DNA of 64,000 nucleotides from Dactylis glomerata (Eukaryota > Streptophyta > Magnoliopsida > Poales > Poaceae), in NCBI GenBank assembly GCA_007115705.1, contig QXEO01000340.1:1194990-1258989 (forward strand), given 5' to 3'. Shown in pieces: positions 9,726 through 22,468 of this stretch; position 1 is the first letter of the stretch; each line of letters begins with the position of its first letter. The notes beneath the pieces were generated by a model. That model made no database searches, was not told the DNA's origin, and saw only the letters and a program-made list of their open reading frames with translations. The position numbers and the translations under genes are program-made.

Positions 9726-12700
9726 TTACTCACCAACCCTCCACCTATCTACGGATGCTAGCCTAGCCTTGAAGAGACCGGCAGCTCTCCACACCTCAGC
9801 CTCCATGAGAATCTTGCGAAGAACAGCCCCAGAGGAAGGCGACGCCCCCTCAAAAACAATGTCGTTACGATGCCTCCACAAGCACCAGCACACAAGGGCA
9901 ATGCCTGTCCAGAAATCACGCAGATCATCCTTCCCTCCATGCCAGGCACGCAGCCAATCCATGAACACGGCCATCTGCGTCGGGAGGCGGTCCTCTCTGT
10001 CCCACCAGCGTAGGCAAGCGGCCCACACTGACCTTGCCAGCACACAACCGAGCAGGAGATGAGTGATGGACTCCTGGCTCTGATCGCAGAACGGGCAGGC
10101 TGAGGGCCCCTGCAAACCCCGACGCTCCAGTCTGTCCGCAGTCCAACACCTATCCCGCAAAACAAGCCAGAGGAAGAACCGACACTTGGCTGGAGCACGG
10201 GATTTCCAGACCTGGAGCGCTCCGGCCATGGCCACACTACCACGGAACATGCCAAGATAGCAAGACTTCGCGGAGTAGACCCCGTTGCCACCCCAGTCCC
10301 ACCAGAACTCATCAGCCACACCCTCGATGACAGTAAGTCCCTCCACATGGTCTGCAACCGCCAGCAGCTCCTGAATTGCAAGAGCATCAAGATCGGGGGG
10401 ATGTCCTCCAGCCACCCACCATCAAGAGCGTCTCTCACCAACCTTACTCTAGAGAGCCTCTTCGGGATCAGTGCAAAGAGGTGCAGCGCTAAGTCCTTTA
10501 GGCGCCCATCCGGAAGCCAATTATCCAACCAGAAGAAGGTGCAGGCCCCATCTCCCACAATTGAGGAGGTCGCAGCTTCAAAGACCTCTGTTACCCTTTG
10601 GGGGATTTGAATATCGAACTCTTTCCACGGCCGAAAGGCCTCCACTCGACTCAACCAAAGCCACCGCGCTCGGAGAGCAATGTTCATCATCCGAAGATTC
10701 GGGATACCAAGACCCCCAAGTTCCTTCGGCATACAGACTTTGTCCCACGCCACAAGACAGTGACCACCATGCACATTCTTATGGCCTTTCCACAAAAAGC
10801 CATGTAGGATCTTCTCAATTGCGAGCAGGGTCTTGATCTGGACATCAAGAGACATCATGGCGAAGATAGACATAGCCGCTAGCGTCGATCTGACTAACTC
10901 AAGCCGGCCAGCGCGGTTAAGCATGGAGGCCCGCCAGCTAGGCAACCTATCCGCAACCACATCCACCAAGTACTGCAACTGAGCCGCCGTTGGCTTCCTA
11001 AGGCCAAGGGGCAGGCCGAGGTATCTGAGCGGGAAAGGTAACACCGGGCATCCCAGCTCACGATCCACTTGGGTTGCCACTTCCACAGGGCATCTAATCA
11101 GATGCGCGGAGCACTTGTTGAGGTTAGTGCGTAGCCCCGAAGCAACTCCGAAGTCATCAACAATCGCAGCAAATGACCCGAGGTCATCCACTCAAGGCTT
11201 GAGGAAGGCAACCACATCATCCGCATAAATGGACGTACACTGGCGGAGGCCCATGCCAGCAAGGGGGGCCAACTGGCCCTCCTGCGTCGCTTTCTCGAGC
11301 ATGAAGTGAAGAACCTCCATGACCAGGATGAACAGCTGAGGAGAAAGGGGGTCCCCTTGCCGTAATCCACGCCTATTGGCCACACGGGCCCCAGGGGACC
11401 CGTTCAGGAGGACACGAGTAGAAGCCGTTGAGAGTAAGGCGCAAATGCACGCCAGCAGTCTATCCCCGAAACCCATCTTCCTGAGAACCTCAAGCAGGAA
11501 AGACCAATCCACCGTGTCGAAGGCCTTTGTGATGTCCAGTTTAAGAAGGATCGCCGGCTGTTTGGAGCTATGCAACTTGTGGGCTGTCCCCTGAACCATC
11601 ATGAAGTTATCATGAAGACAACGATCACGCACGAAGGCACTCTGGTGAGGCCCCACCAGCTGTGGGAGAAAGGGAGCAAGCCGGTTTGCAATCACTTTAG
11701 CTACCCACTTGGCGAAGCCATGGATCAGGCTAATCGGTCGAAAGTCCTTCACCTCTTCAGCACCTGGCCTCTTGGGAAGGAGAGTGATGAGCGCACTGTT
11801 AACCGCTCCAAATCCACGACTGTCAAGGCGTGAAAGCGAGTTGAATGCCGCCATGACGTCCACTTTGATAATGTCCCAACAAACCACGAAGAAGCGGGCA
11901 GAGAAACCATCCGGGCCGGGGCACTTGTCCAGGGGCATGCCCTTGATAGCATCCCGTACTTCATCCACGGTGAAATCCCCATCAATCCCGCTCAGATAAA
12001 TAGAGGGAATCCCCAAGTAGTCAAGGTCTAGAGAGAAGGGATGGTCAGCCGAGGTGCCCAGCAGATCCTCAAAGAAGGAGTCCACGGCTACTGCCTTTTC
12101 TGCATGATCCGTCACTCGTCGACCATCCACCAAGAGATGTCCAATGAAGTTTGTTTTTGTCTCCTGTGGCTGGCATGGGTGTGGAAGAAACGAGTACAGG
12201 CGTCACCCTCCCGGAGCCAAAGGAGACGCGACCTCTGCCGCGCCAAGGTCTGCTCGAGAGAAGCGAGCCCCAACAGCTTCTTTTTGAGAAGACGACGGAG
12301 GGCACGTTCCTCAGGGGACAGCAGACGGGAGTCCATAGCAACATCCAGACGAAGAATCACCTCGGTGGCCAGGATAATTTGCATTTTAATGCTACCAATG
12401 AATTTCGAACTCCAACTTGAAAGGATTTTTGCCGTAGCCTTTAGCTTCTGGTCAAGCCTCTTGAAGGGGTTGGGCTCAACGGGCTGAGCCATCCACGCCT
12501 CTTCGACCACATCCAAGAAGCCATCCACCTTAGTCCAAAAGGACTGAAACTGGAATCTCCGGCCCCGATGCAGATCGGGCGAGAGGTTCAGCACAAGGGG
12601 GCAGTGGTCTGAAGGGCCGGTAGACTTGGCCGAAAGGAAGGCGTCAGGGTAGAGCATCTCCCAATCCACGGTCGAAAAGACCCTGTCCAGCTTCTATAGC

Positions 12701-13290
12701 GTCGGAAGCTCTCTTTCATTAGACCAAGTAAACCTCCGCCCATTGAGGTAAAGCTCTTTGAGCTCCAGGGACGAGAGCGCCCGCCGAAATCTAGCCAACA
12801 TACTACGGTGCAGACAACCCCGACTTTTGTCTGCCGGATCCACAATAAGGTTGAAGTCTCCCGCCACCAACCACGGACCTACGTGTAGATCCCTGATATC
12901 ATGCAGCTCTTGGAGGAAGGCTCTCTTGTCTGCGCCTGAATGGGGACCATACACTCCAGTGAACCACCAACTCTGATCACTCCCGACAGTGACACGCGCC
13001 GTGAACGCATTCGCTGTGAGGTGGGGGTGCGAGACCGAGACCAGTGCAGATTGCCAAGCCAGCAAGATGCCTCCATGAGTGCCATCAGCGGGTAGAAAGA
13101 AAAACTTGTCGAAGGAGGTGCCAAGACATTCCCTCACCACGCGGTCGGAGATAACCGCCATCTTAGTCTCCTGAATACAAACCACGGCTGCATTAGCCGG
13201 CGAGATCGCCTGGTAGACCGCAAGACGACGAGCGGGAGAGTTAAGTCCACGGCCATTCCAAATGGCAAAGGTAACATCTGGATCCGTCAT
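9726..13290 (-). pseudogene. LINE ORF2 (endonuclease, RT, zf-RVT), broken
   Basis: The likely start is the ATG at 13290 (MTDPDVTFAIWNGRGLN). An APE-type endonuclease follows, with IQETKM, the AGDFN motif and, after a break, GPSDHCPL. RT motifs lie in 11192-12133, including CPGPDGF, LLKLDITKAFDTV, GLRQGDPLSP and the catalytic YADD at 11216-11227. The C-terminus (9726-10415) holds a zf-RVT zinc-binding region (CPFCDQSQESITHLLLGC). Breaks are an in-frame TAG at 12694-12696, a frameshift near 12120, an in-frame TGA at 11192-11194 (consistent with CGA to TGA), and a frameshift near 10380. The enzyme cannot be made from this copy. Confidence 0.9.
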
Positions 13291-13346
13291 GGTTACAACA
13301 CAGGTCGCGACAAGAGCGCACAAGCTAAAGAAAAGATACACAGGAC

Positions 13347-13581
13347 TCAAACCATACACTCCACCAGACCCTCGTCAGAAAGCGGGAGGGCATCAGGCTG
13401 CCAGCCAAAGAGCCGAAGAACCACGTCAATGTGCTGCTGGCGGAGGGGTCTCGCAAATAGGTCGAGGTACGCATCAAGAGCCTCATCACCGATCGTCTCA
13501 CCCTCACGCGCCAGGCCAAGCCTCGTGATCAGAGTACGCTGGTGCTGGCGAATCGGGGTACCCGCAGCAAAATGGCCTCCA
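13347..13581 (-). pseudogene. LINE ORF1 C-terminal fragment
   Basis: The minus strand is open from the insertion boundary at 13581 to a stop at 13347-13349. The predicted end (DEALDAYLDLF..., then VVLRLFGWQPDALPL) matches the C-terminal style of Triticeae LINE ORF1 proteins. The N-terminal RNA-binding part is missing because the element is 5'-truncated. ORF2 starts about 57 bp downstream. Confidence 0.65.
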
Positions 13582-13595
13582 ACCCTCGCTAATCT

Positions 13596-14042
13596 ATCGT
13601 CTCATGCTTTCTCCACGTTTTCACTTGACTGGCCTGTAAACTTTTTTACTCCCGAAAGCTAGCGGAGGCACATCACGACTGCACGAGCGAGGCGACAAAC
13701 GGTGCATTGTGAAGACCATGTTTCTGGTTTGCATGCTCTCCTGTGCTGCTCCTTCTGAAGGCGAAAAGTAAAATGGAGCACGCGAGAGCGGCAGAGACCC
13801 TCCATTGGGACTTGTCGCCTTTGCACCAAAAGTTGTTTCGCTAATCAACAGACCTATGGAGCAATGGCAGAACGACCCAGCAATTTTTGTAATCTTGCTA
13901 CATTCCTGTTGGTTAAGGCATACGTTCCATCGATTGACCAGTTTGATACATTGTTTATTCTTCTAAATGTTTCCCTAGTTCACTAATAAAATATATTTTA
14001 GATATTTCAAAGTGGACTAAATATGGATTAAAATGAAACAAT
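13596..14042. other. Spacer, no gene seen
   Basis: This is the right-hand side of the locus interrupted by the LINE. It holds only short ORFs and no recognised repeat. Confidence 0.45.
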
Positions 14043-14455
14043 TAAGCACTTACTCCTCCAATGTCGTTTTGCCGGATCTATATGATCAGTCATCCAAGTA
14101 GCTTCAATCTTATTTCCGCCATGCAGTATTACCAATATTTTTGGAAATTGGCTTAACGAAATAGATCATAGGTTTAAAAAGCATATTAGGGTGGGAGCGA
14201 TTGTCTTTATTTAGTCACTATGGCTATATAGAAATGATAAAGTGTTTAATGACAAACAATCTTCTATCTTACAGGTTATCTATCGGGGTATAAGTACTCT
14301 TCATTTATGGTCCTCTCTTCAGAGGGTGGAGGATCGTGACCTCTTTATAGAGTTCTGCGCATGTTTGAAGGCTACAGCGAGGGATACTTTTTTCCAACAT
14401 GGTTGGCCGCATAGTCTTCGCATTGGTCCCTCATTTTGGCTCGATAGGCCGCTTA
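14043..14455 (+). pseudogene. LINE ORF2 C-terminal (zf-RVT) fragment
   Basis: Translation of the plus strand across small frame changes gives the familiar LINE C-terminus: a LLLQCRFA-like zinc-knuckle segment, then WSLWLYRNDKVFND and WPHSLRIGP. Upstream RT is absent. The matching LINE 3' end is found at 16186-16305, so a GC-rich segment seems to have been inserted between the two parts. Confidence 0.65.
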
Positions 14456-16185
14456 TATCCCCTCGCGTCGCTCCCCCAGGCGACACCAGGGGCGCAACCC
14501 CGCGCCGCCGCAGGCTCTCTCCTCCTAGGCCCCCTCGGCCGCTGCCGCCGCCGATCTCCTCCGCGGTGGTGGCGCCCCCCCCCCCCCCCCCGCTGCCGAA
14601 GGTAGTCGGAGGCCTCTCGTGCTCGAGCTGGTGGTGGCCGGCTCATGGGGGCGACGCCGGTCCCGTGTGAGGAAGCCGGGTCGGCGGACCCGGGTCAGTG
14701 CTGTGGTGGCGGTTGGCCGCCGGCCGCTATGGAGTGGTGGTGGCTGGCCGCCGGCTTTCTGCGAGGGCGGTGGTCGTCCTCTGCGCGGGCGGCTGGATAG
14801 CCTCAGATCTCGGCGCGTCCGTGGAGGCTGGCGCGGCTCCGTTCGCCTGGCCATGGTAGGCGCTCGTGGTGGTGGCCGTCCGCGTGCGGGAGCTTTGCTT
14901 CCGGCGGCTGCAAGTGGGGGGTGGCGGCTCCTCGAGGTGGTGGGCGCGGGCAGTCTCTGCGCGGCGGGCTCTTCCTCGGCCCTTCCCCGGCTGTGCTCCG
15001 GCGTCGACGGCGGGTGTGGCGAGGTGCAGCTGGGCGTCGGGTGGTGCAGCACGCGACTGTCCCTCGGATGGCCTCGTGCTGCATCCTGGCGGCGCGGCCG
15101 CCATCCCCGATGGAGTCTTTCCCCTTCGCTGCGGGGCTGCTTGGCGGCCTGGAAGGTGGTGCCAGTTGACTGCGGGCTTGGGCTCGCCTGGATCTGCCGT
15201 CTCTGGCTAGGCGGTGGTGTGGTCTGGGCCAGATCGAGCGGGATTTGGCCGGAGCAATCTTGCTCCTTTCTGTCCCGGGGTCAGCTTCTCTGTCCAGGGT
15301 CGTCTTGGATGGGGAGTCTGGCTGCCGGTCCCTCTCCTCCAGGCAGTGGGGGCCTCCGTGCGACTTCATCGTCGGTTGGCACTCAGGTGTGTCTCTGGAC
15401 AAATCCGTTTGCTCTAACTCTGGTTGAGCAGACCACGGCGGCGTTGTTTGGTGTCGCAAACCCTTCTGGGGGCGTGGTTAGAGAGACTCTGTTCCTAGTG
15501 TGGTGGTTTCGGGCAAAAGCTCAGTGACGACGGCGCCTTTGGCGTCGTTCTTCCTTCTTGAGGGGGTCACATTGGAACTTCATGCTGCTGCTCATTGGGG
15601 GTGCATACGGCGGCGAGGCTTTGGCCTCGCGGTGCTGCCATGTCCTTGTTCTGCTCTGCTGAGAAAGCTTGAAGACGGTGCTGGTGTGTCTTGGTGCCGT
15701 GAAGCCCCCTGTCTACGCCAGTGGCACTCGGGTGCCGTGGCGTCGTCTCGCTGCGCGTAGCCTTCGACCACCCCCCCGATGCAGATCGTGTCGCGGCGTT
15801 GGGTGGTCTCGGCTGTGCGCTTCCGTTAGGCTTCGTTGCTGGTTGCCGTGGCGTTGTCTCGCTGTGCGTGGCCTGTCGACCACACCCCCGATGCAGGTGG
15901 TGTCGTGGCGTTGTGTGGTCTTGTCTGTGCACTTCCGTTAGACTCCGTCGTTGGCACGGTGCCCCGGTTTGGACTCGGCTGATCGGGACTTTCGATTACG
16001 CCGACGGTCCTCTCTCTTGTTGTGTGTTGGTGTGTGTTTTTTTGTTTATGCTCTCCTTCAGTTCCCCCTTGTAACTCTGGTTCCCTTGAACCCATCTTGC
16101 ATTAGGCTGCAAAGCCTTATAGGCAACTGAATACAAATTCAGGTGGGGATTCTCCCCCCCCCCCTTTTGAAAATTCAAAAAAAAA
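14456..16185 (+). mobile_element. GC-rich retroposon-like insertion
   Basis: This 1.7-kb GC-rich block starts CCTCGCGTCGCTCCCCCAGG and ends in a C-run followed by an A-rich tail (about 16165-16185). It has long ORFs on both strands caused by base composition, and none shows a known domain. The start resembles the 5' leader of grass LINEs, and the tail implies a non-LTR origin in the plus orientation. A C17 homopolymer lies at 14574-14590. No TSD was found, so the limits are approximate. Confidence 0.4.
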
Positions 16186-16305
16186 TGCAATTTCGCCTTT
16201 TTTAAGTTGTAAGGTTTGGATGTTGGCTATGTACATCTTAGCTATGCAGAGACCGGATGTATGCTTAAAGCTTTTAAGTAATAAAGTGCTCTTTTATTTA
16301 AAAAA
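16186..16305 (+). mobile_element. LINE 3' end fragment
   Basis: This carries the recurrent LINE 3' terminal motif: ATGCAGAGACCGGATGTATG followed by GTAATAAAGTGCTC and a poly(A) at about 16298-16305. It is the probable 3' end of the fragment at 14043-14455. Confidence 0.6.
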
Positions 16306-16379
16306 AGGATCAAAATGAGTGAATCTACACGCTAAAAGTAGTCTAGATATAGACCAAACAAGCACAGAGCGGAGACGTC

Positions 16380-16760
16380 GTCTGGCGCCATGGTGGCATC
16401 GACGGTCGGTCGGGCGAAGTTCTTTGCTTTGATAAACATCATCGAGATAGGTTAGCGGAAGATAGTGGAAGCGACTTCCGGAGTGTGTGCATAAGACGCT
16501 CTCCTAGGTTTACTTGGTGAGCCGACGATGCATGAGGCATTCGTTTTGGCAGGTGAGCAGATGATGGTTGTGGCCGGGGAAATATGCCTCGTCTCTCCTA
16601 TCGTCGAGCTCGGTGGCGGTGCCTTGTCACCTTGTTCGGAGGCTTCGGTCTGTATGTTTATTGTAAGGCTTTTGCTAGTTTTTTTGTTAGATAAATGAAA
16701 GAAAGGCTGTATGTATCACTTTGATACAAGAGACTGGGTACTTCCCCTTTTCACAAAACA
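16380..16760 (+). mobile_element. LINE-like 3' UTR fragment
   Basis: GC-rich sequence grades into TATGTATCACTTTGATACAA and a T/C-rich terminus, which resembles another plant LINE 3' UTR. No coding part remains. Confidence 0.35.
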
Positions 16761-18059
16761 ATATAGACCAAATGAGTGAATCTACAAAAAGCTAAAATGT
16801 CTTATATATTATAATAAACGACAGAAGTAGTTATTTATGGGTTTTCCTTAGCAAAAAATAAGTATGAATCACATGGAAAGAATGTTTTCAGTGCCCAAAT
16901 TTTTTACATGGAACAACTTAGAAACTGGCGTTTCCATATTTTTTTACACCATAATTCCAATATTCAAGGTCAAAATGTTCCGTTCCTTCTTGTAATTTGC
17001 GTGTGTTGATTGGCTATACCATCGCCCGGTTTCCTGCTCATGTACGGTTCCTTCCTTCGTTTTCATAGTTAACTAAGCAACATGCCAACCGATCGATATC
17101 AATGATTAGTTATCTGGTGACTGACTTTGTTGTTTGCGGTGTGGAGCGACAAATGTAAGAGAATTGTACTTGAAGAAAATAAAAGCAAACAAAATCAAAT
17201 AAAGCTATCTACCCAAGATGAAAAGAAGGAGTATTTCTTGCCGGTTGCTATATATTCAAGAACCATCGACTCCTTGACCTTATTCCTGTAAAAGTTTGAG
17301 TGGCACATATCACAGCATCAACTGGTTGAAACGAAGTGCTTTACGATAGACAGGTAGAACTGCTGCATGCAGTATAAATCAGAATCGCAAGTTCGCAACC
17401 AGATGGTCATTAGAGTGACACAAGAGCCTACCTCGGTTCAGCAATCATGACGCATTAGACAGAATCGAACATGATTGCTTACAACGACGCAAAGGAACTG
17501 TTTTGCTCGCGCAGTGACGAGGCTCGCGGCTCGCGGTGGGGATCACATCGCCGCTCGCCATCAAGGCGACTCTGTAGATAGCAGAGGTATCAAGGGATGG
17601 CGGCTTCAGAACCTCGATCGTGGAGTATCAGACGTAACGCATATACTTCCCGGAGCCTTCTCGTTACAAAATCCTACTCGTCATGTCGTTTATTTAGCAC
17701 CTATTACACGTGCAGTTCGGGCATATTTAAGCTTGTCTTTTGTCTCTGGTAAAACTAGATTTACATTTGGATTGTCCGAGTCAAAGGTGTGTCCACAGCT
17801 CCGTGATTAAGACGTGTGTGAACGTCCAGTAATACTAATTAGGAGCCTTGATGGGAATAAATGGAAAAGATGGTTGCATTTGGTGCAGAGACTCATGCAA
17901 GTTGAATTTGTATGTGCAAGAGGACACTTTTAAATGGTATCTAACATCTTACGTCTTTTTAAAGGTGAAATCTAATGTATTTTGACATGATAAATGGTCA
18001 CACAAGGTTTTACTTCACTCCAAATAAGAATTTTTATATGGTTACTTCATCGAAAAGTT
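16761..18059. other. AT-rich spacer
   Basis: No supported gene. A 111-codon ORF at 17475-17810 has no recognisable domain, upstream signals or codon bias and is not called. Confidence 0.45.
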
Positions 18060-18780
18060 ATTACGACTAAGCGAAAACAAATTGGCATAGATGTCTGAAG
18101 TGCTGTTTTTGTGAGCAAGACAAAACAATACATCTCATCCTCATTGCATATGCCCTTTTTTGAAAATACTTTGGAGATTGTTCATATGGCTTTTAATATC
18201 TCACCATCAACCAATATACGAAGTTGTTTGAAAACGGACTGAAAATTGGTACTCCCTCCGATCGGAAATAACTGTCGGAGACATAGTACAAACTTTGTAC
18301 TAAGCTAGTACAAAATTGCCGACATTTATTTCCGATCGGAGGGAGTAGTAAAGTAATATAAAGCTCACATTAGAGCTGGTTTTTGCACTTTATTATGGCC
18401 TTTTGGCATGTCCGCAATGACTTTAACTTTAACAAAGCAAGTTTTTCTTCCTTCTCGCATGTTGTTTGTTTGGCTACCTATTGAATTCATATGTTGTTCT
18501 TTCTCAAGCTGATGAAGGAACATCAAGCCATGGCTATCAAATCCAACCGTTTAGCAACGATAGCACGAGATATATTATAGCTGGTGCGGCTAGCTTTCTG
18601 ATAGGATGCTAACATGTTAATGCAAAGCGGAGAGGTCAAGACTGTGGGTTTTTGTGAGAAGTAAACCTTGTAATTTGTAGGTGTGTGTGTTTCATGTGGA
18701 TTGTTCTTGTTGGTTTGGCTTGGTTCTTTTCCTATTTACAAAAAAGGCGTGCATTCTCGGGCGTTCCTAAAAAAAGGCAT
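18060..18780 (+). pseudogene. LINE ORF2 C-terminal fragment with MITE insertion
   Basis: Broken frames encode a zf-RVT-like run: a CCFCEQ-like zinc-binding motif near 18095, then a segment typical of LINE C-termini, continuing after the MITE at 18252-18345 as ...QAMAIKSNRLATIARDI. A 3' UTR and a short A-rich end near 18760-18780 follow. Confidence 0.6.
18252..18345. mobile_element. Stowaway-type MITE (94 bp)
   Basis: Perfect terminal inverted repeats CTCCCTCCGATCGGAAATAA... are flanked by TA on both sides (18250-18251 and 18346-18347). Short length, TA TSD and CTCCCTCCG ends define a Tc1/Mariner Stowaway MITE. It interrupts a LINE fragment. Confidence 0.9.
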
Positions 18781-19735
18781 TGCATGTTATTTTCTATTAT
18801 TAAATGGTGATTCATGTTTCAATTCTTTGTGATCTATGAATTGTAATAAGCATAGTAATAAAATATAATACCACACACATTGATTGATGCAGAGGGCAGG
18901 TTGTTCCCTCTTCACACAAAAACTAATTTGAAGAATAGATAGAGATCAGTTGCACTCATACAAGGAATTGCAATGCATGCATCAAAATGACAGACAAAAA
19001 ATATTTTTTTGGCGACACTCCTGCACCCGAATGAGAGGTTGAAGACAGACCCCACAGGGATAGCCCCCGCTACATGGCAGAATGCGGGTGGAAGGTTGAG
19101 GACACACCCTAGGGTTTAGCCCACAGTACGGTGCAAACTGGATGCAGTCTACCGAACAAGCCTTTTATACAAACATTTTGGTTTATCTTGTGTGTGTGAG
19201 TCGGTGTAAACTTTTTCCAGTGCTAGCTATGTATCTTGTACCGATTTGACTTCATTAATTTAATGTCAGGCTAAGCCAATTTATCCAAAAAATATGATCA
19301 TCCTTTCAAACGTTTGAAAAAACCTAGTGTATGCAACTCAATCTGTCTGCTCCTGGGCGTGGGCAATTTTACCCATTTGGAGCTACGAAGCAGTCCGTAT
19401 ATTTGCAACTAAGACAATGGCCTTCTTTACTCTGCAATTGGTAGCACGAGAGTAGAAGAATATTTTTAGAAGAAGATTCCAGTTGGTTAGCTGATGTGCC
19501 ACGAGTCTCATGTTCTATTCAACTGGAAAAAAACTATTTGCCTTACCCTTTTTTTTTTCTGATCCGAAGAGTTCATATGATATATCACGATAATAAGCAA
19601 TTTTGAGATGTTTTTCATTTCAGCAGAGCTCGCGATCAATCTTTAAATTGAAGTGGCATTGATGAAATTCTGGATCCTGCATGACGCAAGCAGTAATACA
19701 AATTGGTTAAGCTCCTCTCATGTGAACTGCCCTAC
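18781..19735. other. Spacer with a LINE tail
   Basis: No gene. A further LINE-like 3' terminus lies at about 19180-19295 (...GTCAGGCTAAGCC... ending in an A run), plus orientation. Confidence 0.4.
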
Positions 19736-19736
19736 T

Positions 19737-19970
19737 TAGTTCCTCCGATTTTACTTGCTGGCATTTGGGTTTAGTTAAAGTCAAACATTTTAAAGTTTGA
19801 CAAGAATATATGGAAAAAATATTAGAATTTAAATATCAAATGCATATAGTTTGGAAATATATTTTATGATGATTGTAATACCATAGATTCTATAATTTAG
19901 ATGTTGATTATTTTCTTAAATATTGATCAAACTTTACAAAAGTTAACTTTAACTAAACTTAGGACCCATT
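19737..19970. mobile_element. Degenerate MITE-like inverted repeat
   Basis: TTTAGTTAAAGTCAAAC near 19771 is matched in inverted orientation by GTTAACTTTAACTAAAC near 19942, with an AT-rich centre. Layout and length fit a decayed Mariner MITE, but clean ends and TSD are lost. Confidence 0.5.
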
Positions 19971-21403
19971 AATCAACCAATTACAATTTACAAAGTAACC
20001 CATCTATCATCATAATTTTGGCAGATTAGGTCAACTGTGTGAGTATCTACTATATACTAAAAGCACAATACGGGGTTTTAAAATAGAGACACCACGTTAA
20101 ACCACATCATCTATATTAATAATGATGGTTAGATCTAAAATATATGGCTCAGATTTTATAAAATGTTAGTAGTTACGTAACACGTAAAATAACAATTGCG
20201 TACACCAGTTGCCACGTCTAGAATCTTTTACATTAACATCCACGATACAAAACTTCTCTTTAAAGAATCCCGGTCGTGTATAACTCCAACAACCCTCACG
20301 GAAGAAAGAAAAAAGCATAGAGCGCCCATGAGTACAAGACGTAAAAAGAAAGGAGACGTACTCCATCCTCATCACATGCAGCACATCAGGTCCAATACCA
20401 AATAAATAATTCCCCCAATATGTTAGTTCTCTTCCTATTTTGCACAAAGTGGTTGATTTGCTATATCTCTATACACCAAGATATTACTTCCCATTTTACA
20501 CGACACCTTAAATAAATGTGGACGAGATAGCATAATTGTAGTATTGAAGACTAAAGTTAAGCATCATATGGTGGAAAACGTCTCTAACCTTTGTCATTGA
20601 TATATAAGGAAACATGAGATGATATACTGAAGCAATACCATCGATGATAAATTAGTCTTTACTTTATCAAGAAAAATATTTCCTATTCCATCAGAACGGT
20701 CTAAGCATCATATGGACCATTGAAATTATATTAATGTTTTATATTATAGTTATGTAATTTTGTAATCCGGTCTGTCAGGGTATCAAATATTCAAATATAA
20801 ATGTAACTACCCTTATCTTCTTAAGAGACGTGAGGTATATGGACGTTCAATAAAGTGAGGTCGTCCCGGCCCATGACCCACCTGTGATTTGGATTTCCAA
20901 AAAAAAAACAGCATCAGCATACCTTAGAAAACAAAACTGATTGCGCCAACCGTGGTTCGGCTCATATGCGTCCGCTATAAAATTCCTCCGTACAAATGAA
21001 GAAAAAACTGCCCTAGCCAGCATCGTGGTGGTATTATATAGTTGAGCATACTAATGTATTGATGTGCATGAGTATGCTACAAGAATCACAAGAAAATTAT
21101 GTCTTATTTAATTAAATCCTGATTATGACATAGATATACACACGACCACCATATATAATATATAAACACTCACATAATGTTTACTGGTGACCAAAATCGC
21201 AAAGCATCAACATTTTTGGACTCACAACTCTTTATGTGTACATTGTCTCCCGTTCAAATGATAATCACTTTAATTTGAGACGCATCATGCCGTAAAATTC
21301 TATACATTTTTTTGAGATTTAAGCTATGTTTCTTGATATATGACTTTCTAAAATAAATGCAATGAAACATCTTTAGCTCTAAAAATTGATGTATAAATAT
21401 ATA

Positions 21404-21505
21404 CTCTCTCCGACCACTATTACCTATTTTAATACCAATGTATCTAGACACTAAAATATGTCCGAATACATCTGTATTAGGACATATAATAGTGGTCGGA
21501 GGGAG
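21404..21505. mobile_element. Stowaway MITE inside Helitron A
   Basis: 102 bp with CTCTCTCCGACCACTATTA... / ...TAATAGTGGTCGGAGGGAG inverted ends and TA on both sides (21402-21403 and 21506-21507). The same insertion exists in the other Helitron copy. Confidence 0.9.
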
Positions 21506-22468
21506 TACAAATTTTTAATATATATGTTGAGTAAATAATATTATCTTCACAGAGATAATAATGTAAAGGCATTAAATAAATTATGAAATCGTCGATTTTG
21601 TTGGTAGCGACACTGAGTTGCCTAGCATGGTTAATCTGATTTTAATCATCGTTTCAAGCGAGATGAGAGGAACTACATCGATCCATTTCGACGGCAAGCA
21701 TCATGAATTCATGATTCTTCGGCTCGTCGTGCACTTACAAGGTTGTTGTTAATCTAATTGGCGCCGGGCACGAGGAGCGTCTTTAAAGTCCGATGAGGTC
21801 AAGGGCTAGCCAAGCAAAATATCTCTAATAGTAATACCATGAGATATGTATTATGAAATAATTTTATTTTTTATTTAAAATAAGCGATATATCCATACCC
21901 TAAATAACTTGCATCATATCTGAGAGATGTATTTCTATGTCTAACATATCACATATTTCAGAATGGATAGGAAAGATCACATATTTCAGGATTGATAAAG
22001 TAAAATGGGAGGAAATGCTATCTACGTAAAATTAAAATAAAGGTTTAGTATTTAACGGGTCCTGCGTTTCAATAAGAATTTGTAAGTTTCTGACAAAATT
22101 AGCAAAGTTATTCCGGTTTTCCAATCAAAAGATCGCCTATATATAATGTGGATATTGCTCAGAGTTAACAATTAGTATTGTGCTTTTGTAAGTTACATAA
22201 TCAATTGCCTGCGATAAATTATTTGGTGTTACTGAATATTTTTTCACATGGTCTAATATCACATAAGTACTCACGACCAATATTTAAAATGAGTTATGGT
22301 CACTAATATGATGGTTATGTAATGAAAATAATTTAATAAATGTGATATTTTATTTAGCATAATAACATTAAAATGGCTATAGTATCATATCATCTCCTAT
22401 TGTGTAATGTGAATGTGCATGAAACTATTGGTTTATTTCTTAATCACTTTCAAGACACAAAAGATGAT

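Larger units (their letters stand above)
9592..13581 (-). mobile_element. 5'-truncated LINE (L1-like), decayed
   Basis: The insertion is bounded by a perfect 14-bp direct repeat ACCCTCGCTAATCT at 9578-9591 and 13582-13595, the expected product of target-primed reverse transcription. On the minus strand the order is the C-terminal end of ORF1, then ORF2 (endonuclease, reverse transcriptase, zf-RVT), then a 3' UTR ending in a very short A tail at 9592-9595. Truncation inside ORF1 is typical of LINE insertions. The coding region has at least two in-frame stops and two frameshifts. Confidence 0.9.

Noticed and set aside
14525..15760. Large ORFs on both strands (up to 302 codons)
   Set aside because: High GC removes stops in most frames; the proteins are low-complexity, with no conserved motif, and lie in a retroposon-like block.
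20166..20447. 93-codon minus ORF in Helitron A (also 55424-55705 in B)
   Set aside because: Present in both copies only because they are nearly identical; no domain, and it says nothing about selection.
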